From Clostridiales bacterium (lineage in GTDB: Bacteria; Bacillota; Clostridia; Lachnospirales; Lachnospiraceae): a stretch of 64,000 nt of DNA. Shown here piece after piece: positions 41,741 through 51,247 of this stretch; the first letter of the stretch is position 1; each line of letters opens with the position of its first letter. The translations under genes and the position numbers were made by a program. Location: assembly GCA_018365455.1 (NCBI GenBank), contig JAGZJZ010000012.1, positions 87,787-151,786 on the forward strand, in the 5' to 3' direction. A model generated the notes under the pieces. The model saw only the letters and a program-made list of their open reading frames with translations. It was not told where the DNA came from and searched no databases.

Positions 41741-43534
41741 TTATTTGTATAATGGTCCGTAAGCTGCACAAGCTCTGTAATCCTGACCTTCTTTATCCTG
41801 TCCGAATGCATTCCAGGAAGCTGGTCTGAAGATGTCTTCTTCCGGTACGTTATGCATAGCAACCGGAATTCTTAACATAGAGCACATTGTGATTAAGTCT
41901 GCTCCGATGTGTCCGTAGCTGATTGCACCGTGGTTAGCGCCCCAGTTATTCATTACATCGTAAGCTGTCTTAAATGCGCCTTCTCCGGTTGTTCTTGGTG
42001 CAAACCATGTACATGGCCATGTATAGTCTGTTCTCTTCCATAATTTATCAGATACTTCGTCCGGAAGTTTTACAGTATGTCCTTCAGCGATCTGAAGAAC
42101 CGGTCCTAAGCCTTTTACCAGATTCAGACGGATCATGGTTACCGGCATCTCAGCTTCTGTTAAGAAACGGGATGAAAATCCGCCTCCTCTGAAATATCCG
42201 TTATCAGCAGGATTCCAGGTAGTTGCATTCATGATTGCATCCTGATCTGCTTCTGTAACGTCATACCATGGCTTCATAACGCCATTGCCGTTTTCATCTT
42301 TTGCCTGTCCGTTTGCATCGAGGCAAGCTGCGCCAGAGTTGATTAAGTGGATAAATCCGCCTGCATCTTTCGCAACACCTTCAATATCATATCCGGTAGC
42401 TTTCTTAACTGCTTCCGGGCTCCAGTATGTACGAACATCTGCAAAGATCTGTGCTCTGTTGGTCAATAATTTCATGAACATCATGCCAAGACCGTTTAAT
42501 ACGTCATTTTCTGTAGCCAGGATATATGGCTCTCTTGCTCCATTCCAGTCGAAGGAAGTATTTAACATTGCTTCCGGGAAATCACAGTTTGGATAGAAAT
42601 CTGTCCACTGTCTCTGTCCCTGGAATCCTGCTGCGATAGCATTGTGTCCGATTGCTTCTTCAGAGAATTTCGGATCCAGGTTCTTATTTCCATTCATTAA
42701 GTCTTTGATGATACACATCATCTTAACTACGAATTCAAAATCTTTTTCTTTCTGCTCGTCAGATACCTGTAATTCAGGTGGGTTCTTGTCGAATCCGATT
42801 TTGCATTTTTCTTTGGACCATGCAAGAGCTTTCTTGAATTCTGCTTCATCATAGATACCTTCTGTCATACGACGGATGATTTCTACTTCATCAACAGATT
42901 CCACTCTCATGCCTAAGTATTCTTCGATAAATGCAGGATCAATGATAGATCCGCCGATTCCCATACAGATGGAACCGATCTGTAAATAAGATTTTCCTCT
43001 CATGGAAGCTGCTGCTACAGCTGCACGGCCAAATCTTAATAATTTATCTTTTACATCACAAGGAATCTCTGTGTCGTCTGCATCACAAACGTCATGTCCG
43101 TAGATACCAAAAGCAGGAAGTCCTTTCTGAGCATGTGTAGCCAGAACTGATGCAAGGTAAACAGCACCTGGTCTCTCTGTACCATTGAATCCCCAAACAC
43201 CCTTGATTGTGTTCTTGTCCATATCCATTGTCTCAGCGCCATAGCACCAGCAAGGAGTAACTGTCAATGTGATATCAACGCCTTCTTTTCTGAACTTTTC
43301 AGCACAGGCTGCTGTCTCACCAACACGTCCGATTGTAGTATCTGCAATTACAACTTTAACCGGTTCACCATTTGAATATTTTAAATTCTCTTCGAATAAT
43401 TTAGCTGCTGATTTCGCCATGTTCATAGTCTGCTCTTCCAAAGAACCTCTTACATCCAAAGCGCCTCTACGTCCGTCAATTGTTGGTCTGATTCCGATTA
43501 CTGGGTATCCACCGATCAATCTGCTTTCTGCCAT
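41741..43534 (-). CDS. fucI: L-fucose isomerase
   Basis: 597 residues, close to the 591 of E. coli FucI. Converts L-fucose to L-fuculose (also D-arabinose to D-ribulose) using Mn2+. Visible: IGIRPTIDGRRGALDVRGSL near the N-terminus, ligands Glu342 (ILATEND), Asp366 (FADVRTYWS) and His535 (WGANHGAIS), corresponding to E. coli 337, 361 and 528. Perfect GGAGGTAATTTCAA before the ATG. Transcribed alone from a -10 TATACT at 43623-43628, divergent from an AraC regulator, and followed by two terminators. Fuculokinase, aldolase and permease are not in the window. Confidence 0.96.
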   Translation of the reverse strand: MAESRLIGGYPVIGIRPTIDGRRGALDVRGSLEEQTMNMAKSAAKLFEENLKYSNGEPVKVVIADTTIGRVGETAACAEKFRKEGVDITLTVTPCWCYGAETMDMDKNTIKGVWGFNGTERPGAVYLASVLATHAQKGLPAFGIYGHDVCDADDTEIPCDVKDKLLRFGRAAVAAASMRGKSYLQIGSICMGIGGSIIDPAFIEEYLGMRVESVDEVEIIRRMTEGIYDEAEFKKALAWSKEKCKIGFDKNPPELQVSDEQKEKDFEFVVKMMCIIKDLMNGNKNLDPKFSEEAIGHNAIAAGFQGQRQWTDFYPNCDFPEAMLNTSFDWNGAREPYILATENDVLNGLGMMFMKLLTNRAQIFADVRTYWSPEAVKKATGYDIEGVAKDAGGFIHLINSGAACLDANGQAKDENGNGVMKPWYDVTEADQDAIMNATTWNPADNGYFRGGGFSSRFLTEAEMPVTMIRLNLVKGLGPVLQIAEGHTVKLPDEVSDKLWKRTDYTWPCTWFAPRTTGEGAFKTAYDVMNNWGANHGAISYGHIGADLITMCSMLRIPVAMHNVPEEDIFRPASWNAFGQDKEGQDYRACAAYGPLYK

Positions 43535-43622
43535 TTGAAATTACCTCCATTTTAATAAATTGTTTGGTTTGTTTATACACTTTACACAATGCGGTTTTAT
43601 CCCTTCCGCATTTTATGTACTA

Positions 43623-43699
43623 AGTATACAACATATTTTTTCATTTTGCACGTAAAATTATGTTAGGATATGGACAATTTTTGTGATTTTTGTTATACT
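43623..43699. promoter_or_regulatory. Divergent fucI / araC promoters
   Basis: Minus strand (fucI): -10 TATACT at 43623-43628, weak -35. Plus strand (araC): -35 TGGACA (43671-43676), -10 TATACT (43694-43699), spacer 17 bp. The weak fucI -35 suggests activation by the divergent AraC protein. Confidence 0.65.
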
Positions 43700-43772
43700 A
43701 TATCATCAACACAAAAATGGAGTTAAACGTTTTAAAACAGAATTTGAAAGAACACGAGGTCAAACACATACT

Positions 43773-44711
43773 ATGAAAGCATTCCATGAAGTCCGTTCCT
43801 ATGATTCCGATTTTATGGTATGGCATTCATCCTATGAGAATATCAGCTTCCTGGCACACTGGCATCAGGAAATCGAATTTATTTATGTTCGCCAGGGCAG
43901 TGCCCATTTCAGCATCAATGATGATATTTTTACTGCCCACGCCGGTGACCTGGTCATTGTGGACACGGGTGATTTCCATTACAGTGACTCGTCAAATATG
44001 GAGAATGTCCTGGAATTCATTATCTTTGATCCTGGCATTATCAGTTCTCTTTATCACCACTCCCAGTTTTCCCACCCCTGCGTGACCAGAGACATGCTGG
44101 AATCCTACGGCATGAATGAAACGCTGGTATCTCTGCTGGACCGGGTAGGCGTGGAACTTAAGAACAAGGAAGCTTATTACAAAGAGATCATTACAGCCGC
44201 CTTAAGGGAATTCTGGTATCTGCTGAAACGCAGACTGCCAAAGAATGACAGCGGCCTGCAGAGCACCAGTAAACGCATCAACATGCTATACGACATGCAG
44301 CAGCTCTTATCTTATATGGAAGAACACTATGCCGACAATATTACGCTGTCATTTGCCGCAAAGCAAATGAATTTCAGCGAAAGCCACTTTTCCAAAGTAT
44401 TTAAAAAACTGATTGGGATTAATTTTGTCACCTATCTGAATATGGTACGCGTAGAGCACGCTGCCAACGAACTTAAAAATACCAGCAGCAAGGTCACAGA
44501 CATTGCCATTGACTGCGGTTTTAATAACATTCGAACATTTAACCGGGTATTTAAGGAAATTACGGGCTGTACCCCAAGTGAATTTTTAAAACTGACAGAT
44601 CCGGATTCCTATAATCTTACTTATTATAAGCGTAAATCCTCGGAACAGGAATTCGTAGAGAACGATTCCCTGACCGTTGTAAAAAATATACCATCGGAGG
44701 TACTGCCATGA
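43773..44711 (+). CDS. AraC-family regulator, probably of fucI
   Basis: 312 residues from the ATG at 43773; GAGGT lies 12 nt upstream, and the longer frame has no homology. The N-terminal cupin carries the metal-like pattern ISFLAHWHQEIEFIYVRQG and GDLVIVDTGDFHYS. The C-terminal HTH pair (about 205-300) reads LSFAAKQMNFSESHFSKVFK and VTDIAIDCGFNNIRTFNRVF, followed by the KEITGCTPSEF signature. Divergent from fucI with shared control DNA; its stop overlaps the DUF402 start by 4 nt. Likely fucose- or fuculose-responsive activator (inference). Confidence 0.9.
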   Translation: MKAFHEVRSYDSDFMVWHSSYENISFLAHWHQEIEFIYVRQGSAHFSINDDIFTAHAGDLVIVDTGDFHYSDSSNMENVLEFIIFDPGIISSLYHHSQFSHPCVTRDMLESYGMNETLVSLLDRVGVELKNKEAYYKEIITAALREFWYLLKRRLPKNDSGLQSTSKRINMLYDMQQLLSYMEEHYADNITLSFAAKQMNFSESHFSKVFKKLIGINFVTYLNMVRVEHAANELKNTSSKVTDIAIDCGFNNIRTFNRVFKEITGCTPSEFLKLTDPDSYNLTYYKRKSSEQEFVENDSLTVVKNIPSEVLP

Positions 44712-45196
44712 CCAACCCCATACTTTACCGTAAACGCCTGATCCCGGAGGAATGCGTCTTATTAAAAGATGATATCCTGCTCTACCGGGATGATCATATT
44801 ATTCTCACGAAATGGAATACCCTTCATCCAAAGAAAACGCTGCATCACGGGCTTTCCTGTTATCTTCTGGATAAAGGGATTAAGGTCAGCAAATTCTATG
44901 ACCACGAAAGCCGGCTGATCAGCTGGTACTGCGACATTATCACCTACGACTATGAAGAATCCACCGATACTTATATATTTACGGATCTTCTGGCTGACGT
45001 CATCGTCTATCCGGACGGGAAGCTCAAGGTTATTGATCTGGATGAACTTGCCGATGCCATGGAACAAGCACTAATTACACCTGCAGAGATGTTAAAAGCG
45101 CTAAGGCAGCTGGATACACTGCTCCACGTAATCTACCGCGGGGATTTCCAGAAATATCAGAACTACATTGATGATGCCGAAAAGAAAGACATATAG
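44708..45196 (+). CDS. DUF402 family protein (Ntdp-like)
   Basis: 162 residues. DUF402 marks: SWYCDIITYDYEES and IVYPDGKLKVIDLDELADA. Members include Staphylococcus Ntdp, an Mg2+-dependent nucleoside tri- and diphosphatase, and the FAU-1 RNA-binding proteins. ATGA overlap with the araC gene indicates coupled translation, though a functional link to fucose is not obvious. Followed by repeat A. Confidence 0.85.
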   Translation: MTNPILYRKRLIPEECVLLKDDILLYRDDHIILTKWNTLHPKKTLHHGLSCYLLDKGIKVSKFYDHESRLISWYCDIITYDYEESTDTYIFTDLLADVIVYPDGKLKVIDLDELADAMEQALITPAEMLKALRQLDTLLHVIYRGDFQKYQNYIDDAEKKDI

Positions 45197-45232
45197 CACA
45201 ACGTACCATATATAAATAAAGAGTAATGTTCT

Positions 45233-45395
45233 AAGAGCGTGTTTGAAAATTGCTTTCTGACAGCTGTACATCCCAGTTTGTGGGAAGTTTGTCCCAAATG
45301 AAGAGTTCATAGCGAGTTATGTAATCTGAATTCGGTGCAAATATGCCGCAAAGTGGGCGTGCAGATGTCAGGAATAACTTTTCAAACACGCTCTT
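45233..45395. repeat. Dispersed palindromic repeat, family A (copy 3, complete)
   Basis: 163 bp with ends AAGAGCGT (45233-45240) and ACGCTCTT (45388-45395), extended as GTTTGAAAATTGC / ACTTTTCAAAC. Inside are AGTTTGTGGGAAGTTTGTCCC, GCAAATATGCCGCAAAG and GGGCGTGCAGATGTCAGG, inverted relative to copy 1. Fills the gap between the DUF402 gene and helD; the remaining 155 bp before helD hold only promoter-like AT-rich DNA. Confidence 0.85.
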
Positions 45396-45550
45396 CCCCC
45401 TTCTTCAGCAAATTCCAAATTTTACATAATAATGCTGGTATTTTACAATGATCTTTGATATGATAATACCCTGTCGCTAAAAATAAGAACGCGATTCTCT
45501 ATGCTATGAGGAGCTACAAAATACATTATATAACAAGAGGAGGTTAGACG

Positions 45551-47590
45551 ATGGATCAGGAACAGCAGCATTTACAGGAATGCACCGGGATTATCAAAGA
45601 AAATATCGCATTTTATGAGAAGCAGGTGCAAAACAGCCGCCGGGAAACCGATGAATTATATATTGCCATTCAACAGGGAGACACGGAGCTTTATGACCAG
45701 TTGATTGTAAGCCAGGATATGACCACTCACGCAGCAAATTCCCTGCGGAAGAACCGGGCAGCACTGGAAAAACCTTATTTTGGACGCGTGGATTATGAGG
45801 AAATTGAATTTGCAAAACCGGAAAGCATCTATATTGGTAAAAACGGTATCAGCCGCAACAAAACAGAGATTATCATTGTGGATTGGCGTGCTCCTATATC
45901 CAGCGTCTACTACGAAAATACATTAGGACGTGGAAAATACCATGTGCCGGAAGTCGGTGATATCGAAATCGATCTTAAGTTAAAGAGAACCTTTGATATC
46001 GTCCAGGGTAAGCTGACCGGCTTTTATGACAGCGATGTGGCATCCAATGATGAGCTTTTAGTCAAATATCTTGCCAAAAATAAAGATGTTGTACTGGGTG
46101 ATATTATTTCCACCATTCAAAAAGAACAAAATGAGATCATCCGGGATACACCATTTACGGATATCATTGTCCAGGGAGTTGCCGGAAGCGGGAAAACTAC
46201 GGTTGCCATGCATCGGATCTCCTATATTTTATATAACTATGCACACCGGTTTTCCCCGGAGGAATTCTGCATTATCGGAAGTAATGACATGCTTTTAAGC
46301 TATATTACAAGCGGGCTGCCTGAACTGGATGTATCCGGTATCGGGCAGAAGCGTATGGACCTTTTCCTGGTTTATCTGCTGGATAAAGACTGGAAGAAAA
46401 AATTCAAATATATCCAAATGAAGCCACAATCCGCATTTAAAAGTAAACTGGATTTTATCTACCGTCTGGGAGATTATCTGAAAAAAATTGAATATCAGTC
46501 CATCCCCTGCAAAAGCATTAAGGATCCGGTGCTTGGAGTAATCCTCTCTGCTGACAGTATCCGCTCAGCACTCAGTCTCAGCCGTGGTTTGTCCCTGAAA
46601 CAAAAACTGGCTCAGCTGAATGAACGGCTCAAGAACAGAATCCGCCTTCTGACTGATGGTTCTAAAAAAGATTACCGTCCAAAGAAACTGTCCCAGTACC
46701 GCAATTATTTCAAATGGGAAGCCGAGGCAAAAACGCCTCTGACAATTTATATCAATTTTTTACTGGCTTACGAAGCCGATCATAATTCCCTGGATGTGGA
46801 CTGCACCCTGGCGGATATTCAAAAGGAGTCCTTCGATATCTACGATCTTGCAGCTATGGTATTTATACGAAAACGGATGACAGAGGCAAAAGCATCGGAT
46901 GAATTCGGGCAGATTATCATAGATGAAGCCCAGGACTTTGGACCTATGATTTACTATGTTTTAAGAAATGCACTGCCGGATTGTTACTTTACCATTATGG
47001 GAGATGTTTCCCAGAATATCAATTATACTACCGGAATGAACAGCTGGGATGAACTATGCAATGAAGTGTTTGATCCGGAAAAAGAACATTTCCGGATTCT
47101 GGCAAAGAGTTACCGAAATACAATTGAAATCTCCGAATATGCCGGAAAAGTTTTAGATAAGGCATCTTCCGGCGCCTATAAGATACAGCCCGTAATCCGT
47201 CACGGGTCACCCGTTCAGCTATATCAATGTTCACCGGAAGAAATGGCGGGACAGGCTGTTGCGGCAATTAAAGGCATCCAGGAGCGGGGATTTGACACCA
47301 CCGCAGTCATCTGCCGTACCCAGGAAGAAGCACAGGCTGTGGAACAGCTTTTAGCAGAGCAGATTGCCGTTGAAAACGGAACTGAGATGAACTTCCAGAA
47401 GGGCGTCATGGTACTTCCCATTGCACTTACCAAAGGTCTGGAGTTTGACACGGTTTTACTTTGGAATCCCGATACGGAGAGTTACCAGGAAAATGAGGGT
47501 GATGCTAAGCTTCTGTATGTGGCGATTACACGCGCCCTTCATGAGCTGCATATCCTCTGGCATGGTGATTTGTCCGGTTTGTTTAACTAG
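45551..47590 (+). CDS. helD: HelD-type UvrD-family helicase / RNA polymerase recycling factor
   Basis: 679 residues. N-terminal coiled-coil arm (about 1-75, QQHLQECTGIIKENIAFYEK) as in HelD, then VDWRAPISSVYYENTLGRG and Walker A GVAGSGKTTVAMHR (209-222, Lys215). Walker B is FGQIIIDEAQDFGPM, and the UvrD C-terminal motifs are DVSQNINYTTGMNSW, LAKSYRNTIEISEYA, VMVLPIALTKGLEFDTVLL and LLYVAITRALHELHIL. HelD removes stalled RNA polymerase from DNA with ATP. ATG after AAGAGGAGG. Monocistronic with a terminator. Slightly shorter than B. subtilis HelD (774) but with all motifs. Confidence 0.93.
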   Translation: MDQEQQHLQECTGIIKENIAFYEKQVQNSRRETDELYIAIQQGDTELYDQLIVSQDMTTHAANSLRKNRAALEKPYFGRVDYEEIEFAKPESIYIGKNGISRNKTEIIIVDWRAPISSVYYENTLGRGKYHVPEVGDIEIDLKLKRTFDIVQGKLTGFYDSDVASNDELLVKYLAKNKDVVLGDIISTIQKEQNEIIRDTPFTDIIVQGVAGSGKTTVAMHRISYILYNYAHRFSPEEFCIIGSNDMLLSYITSGLPELDVSGIGQKRMDLFLVYLLDKDWKKKFKYIQMKPQSAFKSKLDFIYRLGDYLKKIEYQSIPCKSIKDPVLGVILSADSIRSALSLSRGLSLKQKLAQLNERLKNRIRLLTDGSKKDYRPKKLSQYRNYFKWEAEAKTPLTIYINFLLAYEADHNSLDVDCTLADIQKESFDIYDLAAMVFIRKRMTEAKASDEFGQIIIDEAQDFGPMIYYVLRNALPDCYFTIMGDVSQNINYTTGMNSWDELCNEVFDPEKEHFRILAKSYRNTIEISEYAGKVLDKASSGAYKIQPVIRHGSPVQLYQCSPEEMAGQAVAAIKGIQERGFDTTAVICRTQEEAQAVEQLLAEQIAVENGTEMNFQKGVMVLPIALTKGLEFDTVLLWNPDTESYQENEGDAKLLYVAITRALHELHILWHGDLSGLFN

Positions 47591-47666
47591 CGCCGGGCGG
47601 CACTGGTGTAGTAATCAGTTGAGTACCAGCGTTTTACATGGCACGCAATGCGTCCGCTTTCATCTA

Positions 47667-47720
47667 AAATATCCGCATGCCCCGGTGTCTTTAGAATCCA
47701 CCGGCTGCATGCGGATATTT
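47667..47720. terminator. Bidirectional terminator between helD and the transglutaminase gene
   Basis: AAATATCCGCATGC (47667-47680) / GCATGCGGATATTT (47707-47720), perfect 14 bp, plus inner CCGGTG/CACCGG. Confidence 0.9.
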
Positions 47721-47723
47721 ATT

Positions 47724-50060
47724 TTAAAATACTTTTAAATACTTAAATTCCAGTTTTTCTGCTCCGGAAAGTTTTTGATACACAATTTTACAAACCTTTT
47801 CATATACTTCCCTGACAAATCCGGTGTCTTCAGAACTGATCACAACGTCCCCATAATTGGCCTGCATTACAAGATCCATAGCTCTCGCAAATTCATTTGG
47901 GTCTATTCCATCAAATCGCTGCACCACTTCCTTTACAAATCCCGGCTCTGTACCATCTAATTTCTTAGGCAGTCCGCCTAGCACCATTACTTCATACATC
48001 GATGCAAAGATACCGCTCACATCTTCTGCTGCCCGTCTCTTTAGAATCAGGATTCTGCGTAACATGATAATGGCAATGATCAGAGCCGCTGCAGCAGCAG
48101 CCAATATAATCATCAATGAGATCCTTCCAGCCATACTGTCCTGGAAAAAGTGATTGTTATCCGCCGTCTCTGTTTGCGCCTCCGTTTTCAGTTCCTGCCT
48201 GCCTTCCGTCTGGACCTGTTTCTTCTGTTCGCTCTGGGCTTCCGTCCTGGCAGTCTCTGACTGTTCTTCATTATTCCGGTTTACGGCACCCGTATAGCCC
48301 GGAGTTGCCTCTACCGGCATCCAGCCCTGCCCGTCTACGTAGATCTCCGCCCATGCATGAGCCTTTTCATCCTTGATATGTGCTTCGTATTCCCCGTCTG
48401 CATTTATGGTGAACTCAGAAGCAGGAGCGATATATCCCGCTGCATACCTTGCCGGAATTCCATACATGCGGAACATCAGTACCGCGGTTGTTGCGAAATG
48501 GACACAGTATCCTTCTTTGCGTTCAAATAAAAAATATTCTGCGAAGTCTTTATTGGCAGGGCATGCACCCGGCTGAAGGTTATATTTTGCATTTCCGGTC
48601 AGAGTCGTAACAATAAAGTCCTTAATATCATTCAGATCCGTCATGGGATGCGATTCACATAGTGCAGCCAGATTGGTCAGCCGCTCCGCCGGATAAGACA
48701 GATATTTTCCATATACATAGTCCCGGTAGTTTCCGGACAATGGGCTGAAATCGTATAAACTGGCATAACCATTTGCATTTATCAGCTGTTCATAGCTTCC
48801 TCTTTCATAAAAGGAATAGGCTGTTTCACTTTTGGCGCCAGATTCCTGTCTGGAAATATAGGGTGCATATTCCTCTTCCGAGGATGCGCCTGTTTTTTTA
48901 ACCAAAATCGTCTGTTTTAAATATTCACTGGCTTCTTCCTCCAGCATGGATGCCAGCTGAAAAGGCTGTTCGAAATACTCACGCCGTACCTCTTGCGCCG
49001 TTCCCATCTGTGCATCTGCAAAAAAAGAAAGATCATCATCCTCTGACCAGCGGCTTCCTGTATACTCATCCCCAGTATATCCCTTTAAGTAAATTGTCTC
49101 TCCTGGTTCCCCATATAAGGTTAACTTCAAAGCTTCTTCTCCGGTAAAATAGACGTTTCCGCCTAATTGCCCGCTGTCTATCTGCCCGGCTCCCGACATA
49201 CTGATGCGAAGTTTGGGAAACATATTCCTTACAGTCTCTACCAGTGAATTATTCTGAACAAATACCCTGGCTTCTTTCACCTGCACATTTAGTTTCTCCA
49301 TCTGGGGGTTCAGCACCAGATACGAAATCCCAAAGAGCGCCACCGCTGCCACACCCATAAATAAAGCGCTGTAGCCCACCACGCCATTCCGGTAATACTT
49401 TGGCACCATTACCTTATTTTTTCGAAGGGAAAACTCTCCTTTCCCCATGGTAAATGCACCTACATAGCAAAACAGGATCAGGCACAGGGACCAGAAGGAA
49501 GGAACCAGCCCCACCATCATAGCACCGGCAGTAGGAAGGATTGTTCCCATCAGAACCAGCATACGGCTTTTTACTGCCACCAGCCCCAAAAACAGCGTCA
49601 CTCCAAATAAAATCATGATCAGCAGCAGAATTTCGGTTGTATCATTTCCAAGAAGGGGATTCGTCGTATAGGGATCCAGTTCCATGACAAAATACCTGTT
49701 TGCCGCTTCCCGGATTGCATTCATCACGATCAGAGACTGGTTCTTCAGTTCCTCTGCATGCCAATATGCCCAGGCACAGGTGCCGATCAGGGATATGGGG
49801 ATTAACATCCTCATGTATTTTCCCGTAAAGTAAAATAACCAGAGAAGCAGTCCCATCACGAGAATTCCCCAGAACAGTATATTCTCTCCAAACTCTACCC
49901 GAAATGAAGTTATAAAAGAATAAAACGTCCCGTACAAGCCAGCCTGAAAGAATAAAAACAGCACAATAAAACTAAGCCCATGTACTTTCGTCCTGGGAGC
50001 AATCACCGTCACCTTTTCGGCCTTTAAATTAATTCCTGTCTTTTTATCTGCTCTACTCAT
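47724..50060 (-). CDS. Membrane transglutaminase-like protein (TgpA type)
   Basis: 778 residues. N-terminal block of about seven membrane segments (25-250), extracellular region, transglutaminase core with catalytic Cys519 (KEGYCVHFATT), His568 (KAHAWAEIYV) and Glu584 (WMPVEATPG), a Glu/Gln-rich linker (about 596-635), one more membrane segment (ISLMIILAAAAAALIIAIIML) and a C-terminal domain. Third gene of the conserved MoxR-DUF58-transglutaminase unit found in many bacteria; the precise function is unknown, with envelope protein maturation proposed. Follows the DUF58 gene by 74 bp. Full length, triad intact. Confidence 0.88.
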   Translation of the reverse strand: MSRADKKTGINLKAEKVTVIAPRTKVHGLSFIVLFLFFQAGLYGTFYSFITSFRVEFGENILFWGILVMGLLLWLFYFTGKYMRMLIPISLIGTCAWAYWHAEELKNQSLIVMNAIREAANRYFVMELDPYTTNPLLGNDTTEILLLIMILFGVTLFLGLVAVKSRMLVLMGTILPTAGAMMVGLVPSFWSLCLILFCYVGAFTMGKGEFSLRKNKVMVPKYYRNGVVGYSALFMGVAAVALFGISYLVLNPQMEKLNVQVKEARVFVQNNSLVETVRNMFPKLRISMSGAGQIDSGQLGGNVYFTGEEALKLTLYGEPGETIYLKGYTGDEYTGSRWSEDDDLSFFADAQMGTAQEVRREYFEQPFQLASMLEEEASEYLKQTILVKKTGASSEEEYAPYISRQESGAKSETAYSFYERGSYEQLINANGYASLYDFSPLSGNYRDYVYGKYLSYPAERLTNLAALCESHPMTDLNDIKDFIVTTLTGNAKYNLQPGACPANKDFAEYFLFERKEGYCVHFATTAVLMFRMYGIPARYAAGYIAPASEFTINADGEYEAHIKDEKAHAWAEIYVDGQGWMPVEATPGYTGAVNRNNEEQSETARTEAQSEQKKQVQTEGRQELKTEAQTETADNNHFFQDSMAGRISLMIILAAAAAALIIAIIMLRRILILKRRAAEDVSGIFASMYEVMVLGGLPKKLDGTEPGFVKEVVQRFDGIDPNEFARAMDLVMQANYGDVVISSEDTGFVREVYEKVCKIVYQKLSGAEKLEFKYLKVF

Positions 50061-50134
50061 AGTTTATTATTTTCCATCCATTTGATCCGTAATCATAGTT
50101 CCTGATATGTGTCTGCAGCATCCAAGAAGCATTT

Positions 50135-51238
50135 CTATACCTGAAGGAAATAACCCTCCAGCTGGGACTTCATATCATCTTTCACAAATTGCGCACGAGC
50201 CTCTCCATTCATCATTAACTCCAGGTTCCCATCCAGCATCATGACCGTACTGAAATTTCCTCCCGGATATTCGGCTCTGTACCCAGCCTCCATATCATAA
50301 GATTCCATATAAAACACTGCTGTCAGCAGTTCTTCCATCATCTCGTAAAAAGATTCCTCATCCACAACCTGTTTTCTCACAAGCTCATTGTGTGCTTTAT
50401 CATACCAGGACACATAGTGGGGACATTCTTCTCTTGCAAGGGCATTAGAAAAGGAAACGGCAGTTTCCAAAAATGCATTCATCTGGTCCAGCATCCGTCC
50501 CTGGCTGCTCGCCCAAAAAAAATCCAGCAGGAACAGAATTTTACACCCCTTGGGCATACTGAATTCCTTCGTCATCAATTCATCTGTCCGGGCACTTAAT
50601 TTCCAGTGTACCCGCTGCAGCGTATCTCCGTTTCTGAATTCCCGCACCTGGTAGATCTCTGACGGGTCATCTCCGCTTCTGTGAGTCTCATACTCTTCTC
50701 CCTCAACAGGGAACCGCCTTGTGCGTTCACTGATCTCCGCTTCTATATGATACACTTCAGGAAGTATGTTCACCTGAATCTTTTCCTGCATTTTTCTTTT
50801 TCTGGAAAAGAGCATCAGATAGTCATAGACTTTGATCCGCTCCAGCATAACCTGAACCCGTCCGCAATACCTGGAACTGATGCTGCACTGTATCCGCACC
50901 TCACTGGATCCCTGTACCGCACCTTTTACCGTTTCTTTTTCTCCGTTTTCGGAAAATCCGTTGCTGACAACCAGCTTCATTACCAGATGATTTACCGGCA
51001 TCCAGCATTTATTCTTAACATAGATCTCCACCGGAATCATTTCATCCCTGGATGCCACCGGTCCCTTCACTTCCAGGCGTATGCTGATTCCGTATGCCAG
51101 CATCCATGACATCAGATACATAGCAGCAGCAAACAGCACCTCAAAAAGCACCAGGATCATCAGAAATTCCCCGTCATACATAATACCGAAGAAAACCGAA
51201 GCTGCCAGAACCAGAAGATAAATTATTTTATTTTTCAT
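50135..51238 (-). CDS. DUF58 domain-containing protein
   Basis: 367 residues. Two hydrophobic segments at the N-terminus (ILVLAAS..., FLMILVLFEVLFAAAMYLMS). The DUF58 motif is YQVREFRNGDTLQRVHWKLS with the typical DP at GDDPSEI, then a von Willebrand A-like stretch (CKILFLLDFF). DUF58 proteins partner MoxR ATPases. 9 bp after the MoxR gene. Molecular role unknown. Confidence 0.88.
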   Translation of the reverse strand: MKNKIIYLLVLAASVFFGIMYDGEFLMILVLFEVLFAAAMYLMSWMLAYGISIRLEVKGPVASRDEMIPVEIYVKNKCWMPVNHLVMKLVVSNGFSENGEKETVKGAVQGSSEVRIQCSISSRYCGRVQVMLERIKVYDYLMLFSRKRKMQEKIQVNILPEVYHIEAEISERTRRFPVEGEEYETHRSGDDPSEIYQVREFRNGDTLQRVHWKLSARTDELMTKEFSMPKGCKILFLLDFFWASSQGRMLDQMNAFLETAVSFSNALAREECPHYVSWYDKAHNELVRKQVVDEESFYEMMEELLTAVFYMESYDMEAGYRAEYPGGNFSTVMMLDGNLELMMNGEARAQFVKDDMKSQLEGYFLQV

Positions 51239-51247
51239 GCATTAACC

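Noticed and set aside
45551..47590. helD as a phage or defence helicase
   Set aside because: HelD N-terminal arm and UvrD motifs match the housekeeping RNA-polymerase recycling factor; no defence genes nearby.
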